This document shows, in pieces, positions 13,882 to 23,065 of a DNA stretch of 27,541 bases. Each line of letters begins with the position of its first letter. Position 1 is the first letter of the stretch. The translations under genes were made by a program, and so were the position numbers. Below the pieces are notes generated by a model that saw only the letters and a list, made by a program, of their open reading frames with translations, was not told the origin of the DNA and searched no databases. The stretch comes from JAEUMD01 sp964559355 (lineage in GTDB: Bacteria; Pseudomonadota; Alphaproteobacteria; Rhizobiales; Hyphomicrobiaceae): contig CAZLHQ010000028.1 of assembly GCA_964559355.1 (NCBI GenBank), forward strand, positions 1 through 27,541, written 5' to 3'.

Positions 13882-16158
13882 ATGAGGTGTAATCCGTGGC
13901 GTTGGCTGTGGGGGCTTATCCCGGTCGCAATCCTCGCATTTCTGACAGTTCAGTGGGAACATGATCGCATCGAGACCGATCTGCGCCAGCGCACCGAGAC
14001 GGCGCTGAACGGCGCCGGTCTCAAATGGGCCGTCACCGCGTTCGACGGACGCGATGGTCTGATCACCGGGCAGGCGTCGAGTGACGACGCCCCGCAACGC
14101 GCCTTGAAAGTCGTGCGCGACGTCTGGGGCGTTCGCATCACCGATCAGCGCACCAATCTGTTGCAGCGCATCGATCCTTATATCTGGTCGGCCGCACTGC
14201 GCGGCGGGCGCATCAAGCTGGCCGGCTACGTCCCGAGCGATGAGGTTCGCACCGAGATTCTGGGACTGGCCAAGGCTGCGTTTCCCAATCGCGAGATCGA
14301 TGACCGCCTGGAGCTGGCGCGCGGCGTTCCTGAGCGAGACATTTGGCTCGGCGGCATCGGCTTTGGTATGAAGCAGCTGAGCGCCATGCGGTCGGGCTCG
14401 ATCGCTTTCAGCAACACCGCGCTCACCATCGAGGGTGAGGCCGAAGATATCGCGCGCTACAAGTCGGTCAAAGGTGCGTTGCGCGGCGGCATGCCAACTG
14501 GCGTAACGCTCGTTGCGGAGAAGGTAACGCCGCCTGTCGTCACCCCATACAAGTGGGCAGCCCGGCGCAGCGGCAACCAGCTCCAGCTTGACGGTTTTGT
14601 GCCCGACGAAGCCTTGCGCGAGCAGGTGTTCACGCATGCCAAGAAGACCTTCCCCAAGCTGGCGATCGTCGACCGTCTGGAGATTGGGCTGGGGGCCCCG
14701 GCCGGATTGTCCGGGCTGGCGCGCGCTGCACTCGATCAATTGGCGTTGCTCGAAAAGGGCGACGTCGTGCTGGTCGACAAGTCAGTCAAGGTCAGCGGCC
14801 ATGCGCCCGACGAGGCGACAGCGTCCAACGTCGTCAAGTCGATGCGCGGCGCCGCTCAGGGCCTGGAGCTGTCTGACGCGATCACCTTCCCCAAGCCACA
14901 GCCGCCTGCCGTCAGCCCCTACATCATCAAGATCGAACACCTCGGATCGAGAATTTCACTGACTGGCTATGTTCCCAGCGAGGCTGTGCGTGGCCAACTC
15001 GTTGCGGCAACGCGCAAGCGATTTCCCGACCGCGATATTCGCGATCAACTTCAGCTTGCCGCCGGCGAGCCGCCGGGATTGGGCGACTGCTTCACGACAG
15101 GACTTGGCGCGTTGGGCCAGCTTGAATCCGGGGCCATGACCATCACCGACAGCAAGATGGTGCTGACCGGCGTGACGCGGCAAGAGGCGCTGCTCGAGAA
15201 ACTTCCCGCCGAGGTGCGCGCGCAAGCCAATCGCGCCTGTGAAGCGAATGTCCAGTTGACGTTCGATGCGCCGCCCGAGCCCGATCTGACATGGCGAGCG
15301 GCCTTCGACGGCGAAAAGACCCTGACCATCGAGGGTCAGGTCATCGATGCACGCACCCGTGCAGCCATCGTGCAGTCGGCAACGCGCTATTTTCCCAATT
15401 CCGAGATTGCCGACCGGATGACGATTGCCGGTGGCGCGTCTGCGAAGTGGCCAGTCGCTGCCGATCTTGGACTGAAGCTCCTGAGCCAGTTGCGCAAGGG
15501 TGAGGCGGTGCTTTCGCGGCAAGAGCTCGTGATGCGCGGTGAGGCCAAGGATACCGGTGTGCAAACCAGCGTGCGCGATCAGCTCGGTCGTGGCATCCCC
15601 AAAGGGTATACAGCACGCGACATCATCGAGGTGCGCTCCGATGCCATGATCTGGGCGGAGCAGGAAGCGAGCCGCAAGGCCGCCGAGCAGCAAGCAAAGG
15701 AGCGCGCTGCCGCGGAGGCCGCGTCTCGCCAGAAGGCGGCGCCGTCCACACCCGTGCCACCGGCTGAGGTGCAAAAGCGCAAAGAAGAGGCGAACGCGTG
15801 CCAGCGGCTGCTGCGCGATATCGCCACCACCGGAACAATCCGCTTCGATTGGGCTAGCGCCAACCTCGATCGCGCCAGCAGGCCGACGCTCGACAAACTC
15901 GCCGAGGTATCTCGTGCGTGTCCGAACGCCAAGATCGACATCGAGGGGCACACCGATGCCGAGGGAACGCCCGAGCGCAACAAGAGCCTTTCGGAACGCC
16001 GCGCTCAGGCCGTTGCCGATTACCTGGTCGGTGCCGGCATCGCCGCGCAACGGCTGCGCGCGGTCGGCTATGGCGAGACGCGGCCAATCGCACCCAATGA
16101 CACTGCTGTAAACCGCGCCAAGAACCGGCGCATCGAATTCACCGTGGACACCCATTAG
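13882..16158 (+). CDS. Membrane-anchored multi-BON protein with C-terminal OmpA peptidoglycan-binding domain
   Basis: Protein of 758 residues. A single N-terminal membrane anchor spans about 8-24 (WLWGLIPVAILAFLTVQW), so the rest is probably periplasmic. After a short BON-like segment (about 46-86), four tandem units of about 123 residues start near 100, 223, 347 and 469. Each has two BON-like halves, the first with the pattern G.V....R.......A...FP...I.DRL. A Lys/Glu/Ala-rich coiled coil follows (about 590-625). The OmpA-like domain covers ~640-758 with IEGHTDAEG, LSERRAQAV, GYGETRPIAPN and RAKNRRIEF. Asp692 and Arg707 correspond to the residues that bind diaminopimelate in OmpA domains. The architecture recalls mycobacterial ArfA (BON plus OmpA) but with many more BON units. 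Start chosen at MRCNPWRW, just before the anchor. Confidence 0.85.
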   Translation: MRCNPWRWLWGLIPVAILAFLTVQWEHDRIETDLRQRTETALNGAGLKWAVTAFDGRDGLITGQASSDDAPQRALKVVRDVWGVRITDQRTNLLQRIDPYIWSAALRGGRIKLAGYVPSDEVRTEILGLAKAAFPNREIDDRLELARGVPERDIWLGGIGFGMKQLSAMRSGSIAFSNTALTIEGEAEDIARYKSVKGALRGGMPTGVTLVAEKVTPPVVTPYKWAARRSGNQLQLDGFVPDEALREQVFTHAKKTFPKLAIVDRLEIGLGAPAGLSGLARAALDQLALLEKGDVVLVDKSVKVSGHAPDEATASNVVKSMRGAAQGLELSDAITFPKPQPPAVSPYIIKIEHLGSRISLTGYVPSEAVRGQLVAATRKRFPDRDIRDQLQLAAGEPPGLGDCFTTGLGALGQLESGAMTITDSKMVLTGVTRQEALLEKLPAEVRAQANRACEANVQLTFDAPPEPDLTWRAAFDGEKTLTIEGQVIDARTRAAIVQSATRYFPNSEIADRMTIAGGASAKWPVAADLGLKLLSQLRKGEAVLSRQELVMRGEAKDTGVQTSVRDQLGRGIPKGYTARDIIEVRSDAMIWAEQEASRKAAEQQAKERAAAEAASRQKAAPSTPVPPAEVQKRKEEANACQRLLRDIATTGTIRFDWASANLDRASRPTLDKLAEVSRACPNAKIDIEGHTDAEGTPERNKSLSERRAQAVADYLVGAGIAAQRLRAVGYGETRPIAPNDTAVNRAKNRRIEFTVDTH

Positions 16159-16205
16159 CGCATGCGAGCCTTCGAGCTCGTAGCGCCAGCGTTTGGGGGA
16201 GTGCA

Positions 16206-16307
16206 ATGGACTATCTGATCGTCAAGTTGTTCTGGTACCTCGTCGTTGCCTTTCTCATCGGTATCGCGATGGGCTGGCTGACATGCTCGCGCAGGGCCGA
16301 GGACTGA
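16206..16307 (+). CDS. 33-residue single-pass membrane protein
   Basis: Short frame: it begins MDYLIVKLFWYLVV, has one hydrophobic helix of about 20 residues (FWYLVVAFLIGIAMGWL) and ends CSRRAED. The basic end suggests a cytoplasmic C-terminus. A strong ribosome site, GGGGGAG, precedes the ATG by four bases. It sits 47 bases after the OmpA/BON gene and 45 before the HhH gene, on the same strand. Its helix and following residues (FLIGIAMGW-LTCSRR) resemble the N-terminal anchor of the next protein (YFLGAFLGCWWRR), suggesting a shared origin or helix-helix pairing. The function is unknown. Confidence 0.68.
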   Translation: MDYLIVKLFWYLVVAFLIGIAMGWLTCSRRAED

Positions 16308-16352
16308 TTTGGCGTTGATTTGCGTAGGCCTGTCCGCAGGCAAGGAGTTCAC

Positions 16353-18440
16353 ATGACGTTTCTGTTGCTGCAGGCGTTCCTGCTGATGGCCGCGTCCTAT
16401 TTCCTGGGCGCATTCCTCGGCTGCTGGTGGCGGCGCGCGTTCTATCAAGAGCCGGAGGTCGTGCCCTCCCGCGTCACCGAGACGGCGATAGAAAGTGCAG
16501 CAGCCATTGCCGTTCCAGCCGCGGTGGCAACCGCAGCGACGGCGCGCGCCGAGCCCGTTCGTGCGCAACCCCGCATCGAGTATTCCTCGACGCCCGACGG
16601 CGGTGGTGATGCGACCCGGTTTGGCCGGGCTCTCTCTGGGACCGGCGCCATGGCCGAACCCCAGCCACGTCCTGCAAAGCCGGCCTTCGTCGGCGTTGTG
16701 ACGCCGCCCCCGGCACCGGCCAAGCCGATTGCTGCGCCTGCGGCCAAGTCTCCTGAAGCCATGAGCGCGCCTGTGGCCCCGCCGCCCGGCAAGATCGAAG
16801 TCAAGCCTGCCTCACAAGCGATCGCACCTGCCAAGGTCGTCGAGGCGCCCGCCGCCGAAGCGCCCGTGGCTGCTGTGCCGGATGCCGAGCGCAAGACCGA
16901 TAATGCGGTTTCCGCCGCCGCTGCCGCAGCCGCCGCAGCCATGACAATCGCGGCCACGCGCTCCAAGGTCGAGGAGCCGTCAAGACCGGCTGCTGCTGCG
17001 GTGCCCGCTTCGCCGCCCAAGCCCGCCGTGCCGACAACACCCGCAGCACCGGTTGTCCCGCCTGCGGCACGCCCGCAGGCGGCATCTGCCGGCAGCTCTG
17101 GCGTCGCCGCAGACGTGCGCACCGCACCGTTGGTGCCGGCCGACCGCCATGATCTCAAGCTGATCCGCGGCATCGACGAAGTGACCGAGCGCACGCTGCA
17201 CAGCCAGGGTATCTGGCGTTACAACGATATCGCCCGCTGGACCGCCAAGGATGTGGCCGCTGCCAACCGCGTGCTGTCGGCCAAAGGGCGCGTCGAACGC
17301 GAAAACTGGATCGAGCAGGCAACCATGCTTGCCGGTGGCGGGTTGACCGACTTTGCGCGCCGTCGCCTGCGAGGCGAGCATGCGGCCGCCAAGCCAAGTG
17401 CTGTCGCCACGCCGCCGCGCCCAGTCGTGCAATCGACCGCTGCAAGTGCGCCGCCGCTCGTCGCCGGCAAGACGCCGATGGCCTCCACGCCATCTGCCGC
17501 CGCGTCTGCGGCCGCCGCCGCGGTTGCAGCCGCTGCCGCCGCAGCCAGCCGTGGCATGGCCAGCGCCGAGCGCCGTCCGATGCCGGCGCCGCAACAGCCG
17601 CCGCAGATTGTTGCGGCTCCAGTCGTGGCTCCATCAGCCGTGGCACCGCCAGCCGCTGCTACACCTGCCGAGGCCGCCCCGCCGCAACCAGTGCCGCCCA
17701 CACCGCCACCAGCGGCAACCACAGTCCCGACTGCTGCGGCAGTCGCCGCCGCGTCCGTGCCTGCGAGCGCTGATCTGTTGCAGCGCATTCGCGGCATCGA
17801 CAGTTCGGTCGAGCGGCAGTTGATCGCCGCGGGCGTGCGCCATTACCGGCAGATCGCGGGCTGGACCAGTAGCGATGTCCAGCGCATCGATACTCTGCTG
17901 GGAACACCGGGCCGCATCGGTCGGGAGAACTGGATCGAACAGGCGCAGATTCTGTCAGGCGGCGCGCAAACCCAGTTTGCTCGCCAGCACGATGCAGGGG
18001 GCGTCGCGGTGCTGTCCACCGATCCGGCTGCCGTGCGGCCCGCGCGTCTTTCCGATGCCATCCGCGATCAACAAGATCGTGGCGCCAAACCGGCGCGCAA
18101 TGACGTTACCGGCCTGCGCTCCGTGCGTTCCGAAGCGCTGCGGCCGGCATCGGCTGACGCACAGCGTATCGGCGGCATGGCGGCGCGGCCAAGCTCACCC
18201 GACGATCTCAAGCGCATTCGCGGCATTGGCGTGTTGATCGAGAAGAAGCTGAACTCGCTCGGCGTGTCGGCCTATGACCAGATCGCCAACTGGACGGCAG
18301 ACGACATCGCACATGTCAGCGACGTGCTCGACTTCCGCGGTCGCATCGAGCGGGAAAACTGGGTGGAGCAGGCGCGCATTCTGTCGGCCGGCGGGCAGAC
18401 CGAATTCTCACGCCGCGTCGATCGTGGCGAGATTCAGTAG
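16353..18440 (+). CDS. Membrane-anchored protein with three helix-hairpin-helix-like repeats
   Basis: Protein of 695 residues. An N-terminal membrane helix (about 1-25, MTFLLLQAFLLMAASYFLGAF) is followed by CWWRR, so the bulk should be cytoplasmic. Three homologous ~70-residue domains start near residues 267, 474 and 617. Each has the pattern DL..IRGI....E..L...G...Y..IA.WT..D......L...GRI.RENWIEQA. This is the domain seen as C-terminal extensions on alphaproteobacterial proteins such as NADH dehydrogenase subunits and ribosomal protein L21. They are joined by long Ala/Pro-rich linkers. The ribosome site AAGGAG lies five bases before the ATG. It is the last gene of the operon with the OmpA/BON and 33-residue proteins. 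No function is established; the repeats probably bind protein or nucleic acid. Confidence 0.84.
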   Translation: MTFLLLQAFLLMAASYFLGAFLGCWWRRAFYQEPEVVPSRVTETAIESAAAIAVPAAVATAATARAEPVRAQPRIEYSSTPDGGGDATRFGRALSGTGAMAEPQPRPAKPAFVGVVTPPPAPAKPIAAPAAKSPEAMSAPVAPPPGKIEVKPASQAIAPAKVVEAPAAEAPVAAVPDAERKTDNAVSAAAAAAAAAMTIAATRSKVEEPSRPAAAAVPASPPKPAVPTTPAAPVVPPAARPQAASAGSSGVAADVRTAPLVPADRHDLKLIRGIDEVTERTLHSQGIWRYNDIARWTAKDVAAANRVLSAKGRVERENWIEQATMLAGGGLTDFARRRLRGEHAAAKPSAVATPPRPVVQSTAASAPPLVAGKTPMASTPSAAASAAAAAVAAAAAAASRGMASAERRPMPAPQQPPQIVAAPVVAPSAVAPPAAATPAEAAPPQPVPPTPPPAATTVPTAAAVAAASVPASADLLQRIRGIDSSVERQLIAAGVRHYRQIAGWTSSDVQRIDTLLGTPGRIGRENWIEQAQILSGGAQTQFARQHDAGGVAVLSTDPAAVRPARLSDAIRDQQDRGAKPARNDVTGLRSVRSEALRPASADAQRIGGMAARPSSPDDLKRIRGIGVLIEKKLNSLGVSAYDQIANWTADDIAHVSDVLDFRGRIERENWVEQARILSAGGQTEFSRRVDRGEIQ

Positions 18441-18477
18441 ATCGAGGCCAAAAGCCTGCCCTCGATGCTCGCCACCG

Positions 18478-19413
18478 TCAGGCCGCCGCCGCATTCGGGC
18501 TTGCCGCCGCGCGGCGCACGCCATCGGCCTCGCCGAGAAAGCCGGCGATGGCCTCGATAGTCGGTGCGTCGTGCAAGAGTGGCGCGTGGCCTTCCTCACT
18601 CACCACATGGCGCGTCAATGCCGGGTGGCGGCGTGCCATCTCTGTCACTGTTGCTTCAGACAGGATATCGGAGTTGGCGCCGCGGATGACCATGACAGGC
18701 ACATGGGCGAGCGCCCCGAACTGCGGCCACAGTTGCGGTATCGGCCCTTCCAGCACCGTCAGCGAGCGCGCGATCTTGGGGTCATAGCCCGGCATCGGAC
18801 GGCCGTTCTTTTCATTGTAGAGCTGGCGCGCGAACTCGAGCCACTGCGCCGCCGTCACGTTGGGGAACTGCCGCTGGTTGATGTCGGCGGTGATGCGTGC
18901 TGCATCCTCCCACGACTTGGGCACGGGAGAACGGCCGACGTAGCCCGAAATTCGCAGCAACCCGGTCGATTCGACCACAGGGCCGATGTCGTTCAATACC
19001 ACAGCGCCAATCAGCGAGGGCTGCACGGCCGCCATCACCATGGCGATGAGACCGCCGCGCGAGGTGCCGATGATGGCTGCATCATGCAACTCGCTGCGCA
19101 CCATGAAATCGACCGCGTCCAGCATCTCGACAGGCACGGCGTAATTGCGCCAGTCGCGATCATGCTCGGAAAGCCCGCGTCCGCGCGAGTCGAGCGTATA
19201 GACGTCGCGCGGTGCCGTGGGGTGGTTTGCCAAGGCAACGGCCAGTTGGTGGAAATCGCGGCTGTTGCGGGTCAAGCCCGCCAGACACAATAGTGGCCGA
19301 CGCTTGGTTGCGGCGTTGGCGCGATAGCGACGCGCATAAAGGCGCAGACCGTCGCGAACTGTGAAGCGGATCTCTTCAAATGGTGCGTTTCCCGCAGTCT
19401 TCATCGTCGCCAT
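18478..19413 (-). CDS. Alpha/beta hydrolase
   Basis: Cytosolic protein of 311 residues with the alpha/beta-hydrolase fold. Visible are the strand and oxyanion segment LLCLAGLTRNSRDF, DSRGRGLSEHD, the nucleophile elbow IIGTSRGGLIA (Ser in GTSRG), the acid region VIRGANSDILS and the catalytic histidine in SEEGHAPLLHD. A cap domain lies between the elbow and the acid. The substrate is unknown. Several in-frame ATGs precede the chosen start; MATMKTAGN is favoured because CAGGGA lies at a suitable distance. The gene converges with the HhH operon, only 37 bases from its end, and follows slt on the same strand. Confidence 0.87.
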   Translation of the reverse strand: MATMKTAGNAPFEEIRFTVRDGLRLYARRYRANAATKRRPLLCLAGLTRNSRDFHQLAVALANHPTAPRDVYTLDSRGRGLSEHDRDWRNYAVPVEMLDAVDFMVRSELHDAAIIGTSRGGLIAMVMAAVQPSLIGAVVLNDIGPVVESTGLLRISGYVGRSPVPKSWEDAARITADINQRQFPNVTAAQWLEFARQLYNEKNGRPMPGYDPKIARSLTVLEGPIPQLWPQFGALAHVPVMVIRGANSDILSEATVTEMARRHPALTRHVVSEEGHAPLLHDAPTIEAIAGFLGEADGVRRAAASPNAAAA

Positions 19414-19521
19414 CGCAATCATTCCCTGGCAGTCGTGCGGCATGCAGGTGTGCAACCGCCGATTCGAGGCTCGAACGCTACGGTCTAATCGCGTGCGATG
19501 GAAGTGCGCAGCGCTGGAGGT

Positions 19522-19553
19522 AGAGCAGGTTCCCCTTACATGGAATGGCGTCG
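19522..19553 (+). repeat. Partial dispersed repeat, copy D (32 bp)
   Basis: AGAGCAGGTTCCCCTTACAT and the following bases to 19553 align with the first 32 bases of copy A (2061-2092) with about six mismatches. It lies about 20 bases beyond the slt stop codon, again at the 3' end of a gene. It may be a truncated remnant. Confidence 0.55.
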
Positions 19554-19574
19554 AATCGCGCCCTGCCGCACCGC

Positions 19575-21851
19575 TCAGCGAGCAAGCCCCAGATCGGCCC
19601 CGATTCGCAATGCCGGTTGCGCGCTCAAGCGGGCACGGTAGATCTGGATGTTCGACAGCACCTTGGCGACATACTCGCGTGTTTCCTCGAATGGGATGCG
19701 CTCGATCCAATCGACCGGATCGACTTTGGAGTCGCGCGGATCGCCGAACTTGGAGATCCATTCGCGCGCGCGGCCGGGTCCGGCGTTGTAGCCGGCCAGC
19801 GTCAGCACGTAGTTGCCGCCGAACTCGGCCATCCGGTCGCCGATATAAGCCGAGCCGATCATGGTGTTGTAGACCTTGTCGGAAAGCAGACGCGCAATAT
19901 CGCATTTGACGTTGTGGTCGCGGCAGACGTGGCGCGCGGTGATGGGCATCACCTGCAGCAGGCCGCGCGCGCCTGCTCCCGAAACAATCTGCGTGTTGAA
20001 CTCGGTTTCCTGTCTGGCGATGCCGAGCAGGAACGCGGTCTCGGGAGGATCGCGCAACGGCGCATACGCGGGAAACGCACTGGTCGGGTAGGAATACTGA
20101 ATGAGGTTGTGGCCATCGCCGAGCGCGGACTTGGCGATTCTCAGCGCCATCTGCGTGTCGCCCATGGCGTCAGCCAGATGCGCGACGAGCCCGGACCAGG
20201 CTTCGCTATTGCCAGCGGTGCGGGCATTCGCCAGGAAGGAGCGGAACACGCTGGGGCCGAGCCCGGCACGCTTGGCGATGACTGGGGCGTGAAGCGAATC
20301 GAGCTTGCGCAGTGCTGCCACCTCGTCGCTGCTGGCGCGGGCGGGAGGCGTGATCTCGAGCGACTGCCGGCCGGGATTGAGCATGTGCATGGCCAGGAGG
20401 CCGTGGAACGTGTCGCGTTCCTTCGTGGCGCGGCTGTAGTAACCGCGCGCGTCCTCCTGTCGACCCTGTGCGTCGAGGGCGCGGGCGATCCAGAAATCGG
20501 CCTTGGAACGGCTCAGCGGTCCGTCGGCCACCTCGCGCATGGCGGTGAAGTGCGTGGCGGCCCGCGCCGGGTCCTTGAGGTAGCGCATGGCGATCCAGCC
20601 TGCCATGAAGCGCTGTTCCTTCAGCGGGTTTACCGTGAGCGGCCCGGCATCCTTGGCGAGTTCATAGGCGAGCTTGGCGTTGCCCTTGTCGAGTGCGTCG
20701 TAAATGTTTGCGCGCCGTTCGTCCCACCAGTCGTCGGGACTGACAATGAGATTGGGGTCGGTGGGAGAGGTCAGCAGGATCTTCGCCGCCTCGGCCGGCT
20801 TGCCCTGCCGCCGCAGCAATTGCGCGCGCTGGAACGCAAGGCCCCAATCGGCCTTCTCATTGATTGTGAGCGCGCCCATCAGCTTGTCGGCTGCCGCCGA
20901 GCGCAAATAGACCGCCAGCCGCGCCTCGGCCTTGGTCTGCTCGGCCACGGGCAGCAAGGGAATGATGCGGCGGATGTATTTGGCGCGCGCGTCGCGCGAA
21001 TCCTTCCACCGCCGGTCGCCCATCAGATAGCGATCGAGCCGCCATCGATGATCGGCCAGGGTCAGCAGCGGCTTGAAGCGCTCGAGGAAGCCAGTTTCGA
21101 GAAGCTCGGGAATGTCGCCGTCGCGCCACGCCTTGGCGGCAAGCTTGCGTGCCCCCTCCTTATCGCCTAAGGCCAGCAACGCAGAGGCGAGGGCTGCTTC
21201 CCCGATCGCCGTCTCCGGTGGCGTTTTGACGAAGTAGGAGCGAATATCTTCGGCCGCGCCGCCTTGTGTAAACAGGGCCTCTTCCATGCGCTGGGTGAGC
21301 AAGCCGCGCTGTGGCCAGCTCGGGTTCTGGTCGAGAAACTTGCGGAACTCGCGCGGCGTGCCGAAGCCGCGTGTCAGCTTGTACCAGGCGATGAGCTTGC
21401 GGGCGGCAGTGTTTTGCATGCCTGACGCCGCCGCGTCGGCTCTGGCTATGTCGTTGGCGCCGATGGCAGCGAATGCCGCCTTGACGCCGGCGAGGTCGCC
21501 ATCCGAAACCGGATGGGCGAGGATCGGGGCAAGGATTTCGTCCGCATAACTGCGATAGTCGCGTTCAGCCTGGCTGTCGGTAAGCGGCTGCGGCGACAGG
21601 AGAGGGGCGGGGGCGGCCTGTTTGGGAGCGTTCGGCTGCAACGAATTGGCTGGGGTGACGGCCGGCGTGGTGCGCGTGGGCGTCACTTGCGGTGCGCCAG
21701 CACCTTGTGCCATAGCGGGCGCCACGGTGATCGTCAGCATTGCCAGGGCCGCCAGGGCCAGGGTCGTCGGGTTCTGTTTCCGACAGCCTTCGATGGCTCT
21801 GCTGGGGATCGGATGGCGACAAGCTAAGGACGCCATCGTGAGAGGAGCCAT
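19575..21851 (-). CDS. slt: Soluble lytic murein transglycosylase (Slt family)
   Basis: Periplasmic enzyme of 758 residues that cleaves the MurNAc-GlcNAc bond of peptidoglycan with formation of 1,6-anhydro-MurNAc. A signal peptide lies near 28-48 (TLALAALAMLTITVAPAMAQ). Residues ~90-580 form the long superhelical U-domain typical of Slt70. The C-terminal SLT domain shows ARQETEFN with the catalytic Glu615, GARGLLQVMPITARH, LTLAGYNAGPGRA and FEETREYV. The start at MAPLTMASL is preceded by GGAAGG; upstream ATGs give an overlong leader. It is divergent from dapA, a common arrangement in Hyphomicrobiales, so cell-wall turnover and diaminopimelate synthesis lie side by side. Confidence 0.94.
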   Translation of the reverse strand: MAPLTMASLACRHPIPSRAIEGCRKQNPTTLALAALAMLTITVAPAMAQGAGAPQVTPTRTTPAVTPANSLQPNAPKQAAPAPLLSPQPLTDSQAERDYRSYADEILAPILAHPVSDGDLAGVKAAFAAIGANDIARADAAASGMQNTAARKLIAWYKLTRGFGTPREFRKFLDQNPSWPQRGLLTQRMEEALFTQGGAAEDIRSYFVKTPPETAIGEAALASALLALGDKEGARKLAAKAWRDGDIPELLETGFLERFKPLLTLADHRWRLDRYLMGDRRWKDSRDARAKYIRRIIPLLPVAEQTKAEARLAVYLRSAAADKLMGALTINEKADWGLAFQRAQLLRRQGKPAEAAKILLTSPTDPNLIVSPDDWWDERRANIYDALDKGNAKLAYELAKDAGPLTVNPLKEQRFMAGWIAMRYLKDPARAATHFTAMREVADGPLSRSKADFWIARALDAQGRQEDARGYYSRATKERDTFHGLLAMHMLNPGRQSLEITPPARASSDEVAALRKLDSLHAPVIAKRAGLGPSVFRSFLANARTAGNSEAWSGLVAHLADAMGDTQMALRIAKSALGDGHNLIQYSYPTSAFPAYAPLRDPPETAFLLGIARQETEFNTQIVSGAGARGLLQVMPITARHVCRDHNVKCDIARLLSDKVYNTMIGSAYIGDRMAEFGGNYVLTLAGYNAGPGRAREWISKFGDPRDSKVDPVDWIERIPFEETREYVAKVLSNIQIYRARLSAQPALRIGADLGLAR

Positions 21852-22133
21852 GTCGAGTAAACCTTCCTGTCGCTGACGTAGGGCCTTGGCTTGCAGGCGA
21901 CAAGCCGAGCGCATAATGTCGCCGGCAACATACAAACCCTTGTTGCGTTCAGGGTGTGCGCGGAGGGTAACAACCGAACAAGAATGGTCAAGCCGCACCC
22001 CGTAACAGCCTTTCAGTCCGGCGGCACTTGGGCGACACCAAGGCGAACGAGATACAACACGCGGGGTCCGCGTGCCCCAGTCTGCGGATGATGCGCGGGC
22101 CGGGCGCTCCCCCAGAATTCAGGAACAAGAGAC

Positions 22134-23033
22134 ATGTTCAAGGGGTCGTACACGGCGCTGATCACACCGTTCAGGAACGGTGCGGTGGACGAGAAGGCGC
22201 TCATCGACATCATCGAATGGCAGATCGCCGAAGGTACGCACGGCCTCGTTCCGGTCGGCACCACGGGTGAAAGTCCGACGCTGACGCATGACGAGCATAT
22301 GCGCGTGGTCGAGTTGACGATCGATGCCGCCAAGGGTCGCGTCAAGGTGATCGCGGGCGCTGGCTCCAACTCGACGGCCGAGGCGATCGATTATTCGATC
22401 CATGCCAAGAAGGCGGGAGCAGACGGCATCCTGATCGTGACGCCCTACTACAACAAGCCGACCCAGGAAGGGCTCTATCAGCACTTCAAGGCAATCAACG
22501 ATGCCGCCGATGTGCCGATCATCATCTACAACATTCCAGGGCGATCGGTTGTCGACATGTCGGTTGCCACCATGGCGCGCCTGTCCGAGCTGAAGAACAT
22601 CGTCGGCGTCAAGGATGCGACCGCCAACCTCGCGCGCGTCTCCCAGCAGCGCGCGGCGATGGGGGAGGGCTTCTGCCAGCTTTCCGGCGAGGATGCGACC
22701 GCGCTTGGCTTCATGGTGCATGGTGGCCAGGGCTGCATCTCGGTTGCCTCCAACGTGGCGCCGCGTCTATGTGCAGATTTGCAGAATGCGTGCCTCAGGG
22801 GGGATTACAAGACGGCGCTGACGCTGCAGGATCGTTTGATGCCGCTGTTCGACTCGATGTTCGTGGAGACCAATCCGGGCCCGGTGAAGTACGCCGTGTC
22901 GAAGCTCGGCTTCTGCTCGGCGGAAGCGCGCCTGCCAATGGTGCCGGTTTCGGAGCAGACCAAGGCGGTGGTGGATGCGGCTATGGCTCAACTCGGCCTC
23001 ATCGCCAGCGGCGCCACGAAGGCTGCCGAATAG
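22134..23033 (+). CDS. dapA: 4-Hydroxy-tetrahydrodipicolinate synthase
   Basis: Protein of 299 residues condensing pyruvate with L-aspartate-4-semialdehyde in the lysine/diaminopimelate pathway. Signature residues are present: Thr43/Thr44 in VGTTGESPTL, Tyr106 in VTPYYNKP, Tyr132 in IIIYNIPGR with Arg137, and the Schiff-base Lys160 in VGVKDAT. The length is typical and the chain starts right at the conserved beta-strand (MFKGSYTALITPF). AGGAA lies upstream of the ATG. It is followed after 32 bases by smpB in the usual alphaproteobacterial dapA-smpB order and is probably co-transcribed with it. Confidence 0.97.
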   Translation: MFKGSYTALITPFRNGAVDEKALIDIIEWQIAEGTHGLVPVGTTGESPTLTHDEHMRVVELTIDAAKGRVKVIAGAGSNSTAEAIDYSIHAKKAGADGILIVTPYYNKPTQEGLYQHFKAINDAADVPIIIYNIPGRSVVDMSVATMARLSELKNIVGVKDATANLARVSQQRAAMGEGFCQLSGEDATALGFMVHGGQGCISVASNVAPRLCADLQNACLRGDYKTALTLQDRLMPLFDSMFVETNPGPVKYAVSKLGFCSAEARLPMVPVSEQTKAVVDAAMAQLGLIASGATKAAE

Positions 23034-23065
23034 CATCGCAATGAGTGCTGCAAGGAAAGCAGGTC

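Noticed and set aside
16445..17194. A 249-codon minus-strand Ala/Gly-rich frame
   Set aside because: It is antisense to the Ala/Pro linker of the HhH protein; composition reflects GC-rich repeats only.
19545..21170. A 541-codon plus-strand frame opposite slt
   Set aside because: It is the shadow of the Slt transglycosylase, whose catalytic motif and signal peptide are unambiguous on the minus strand.
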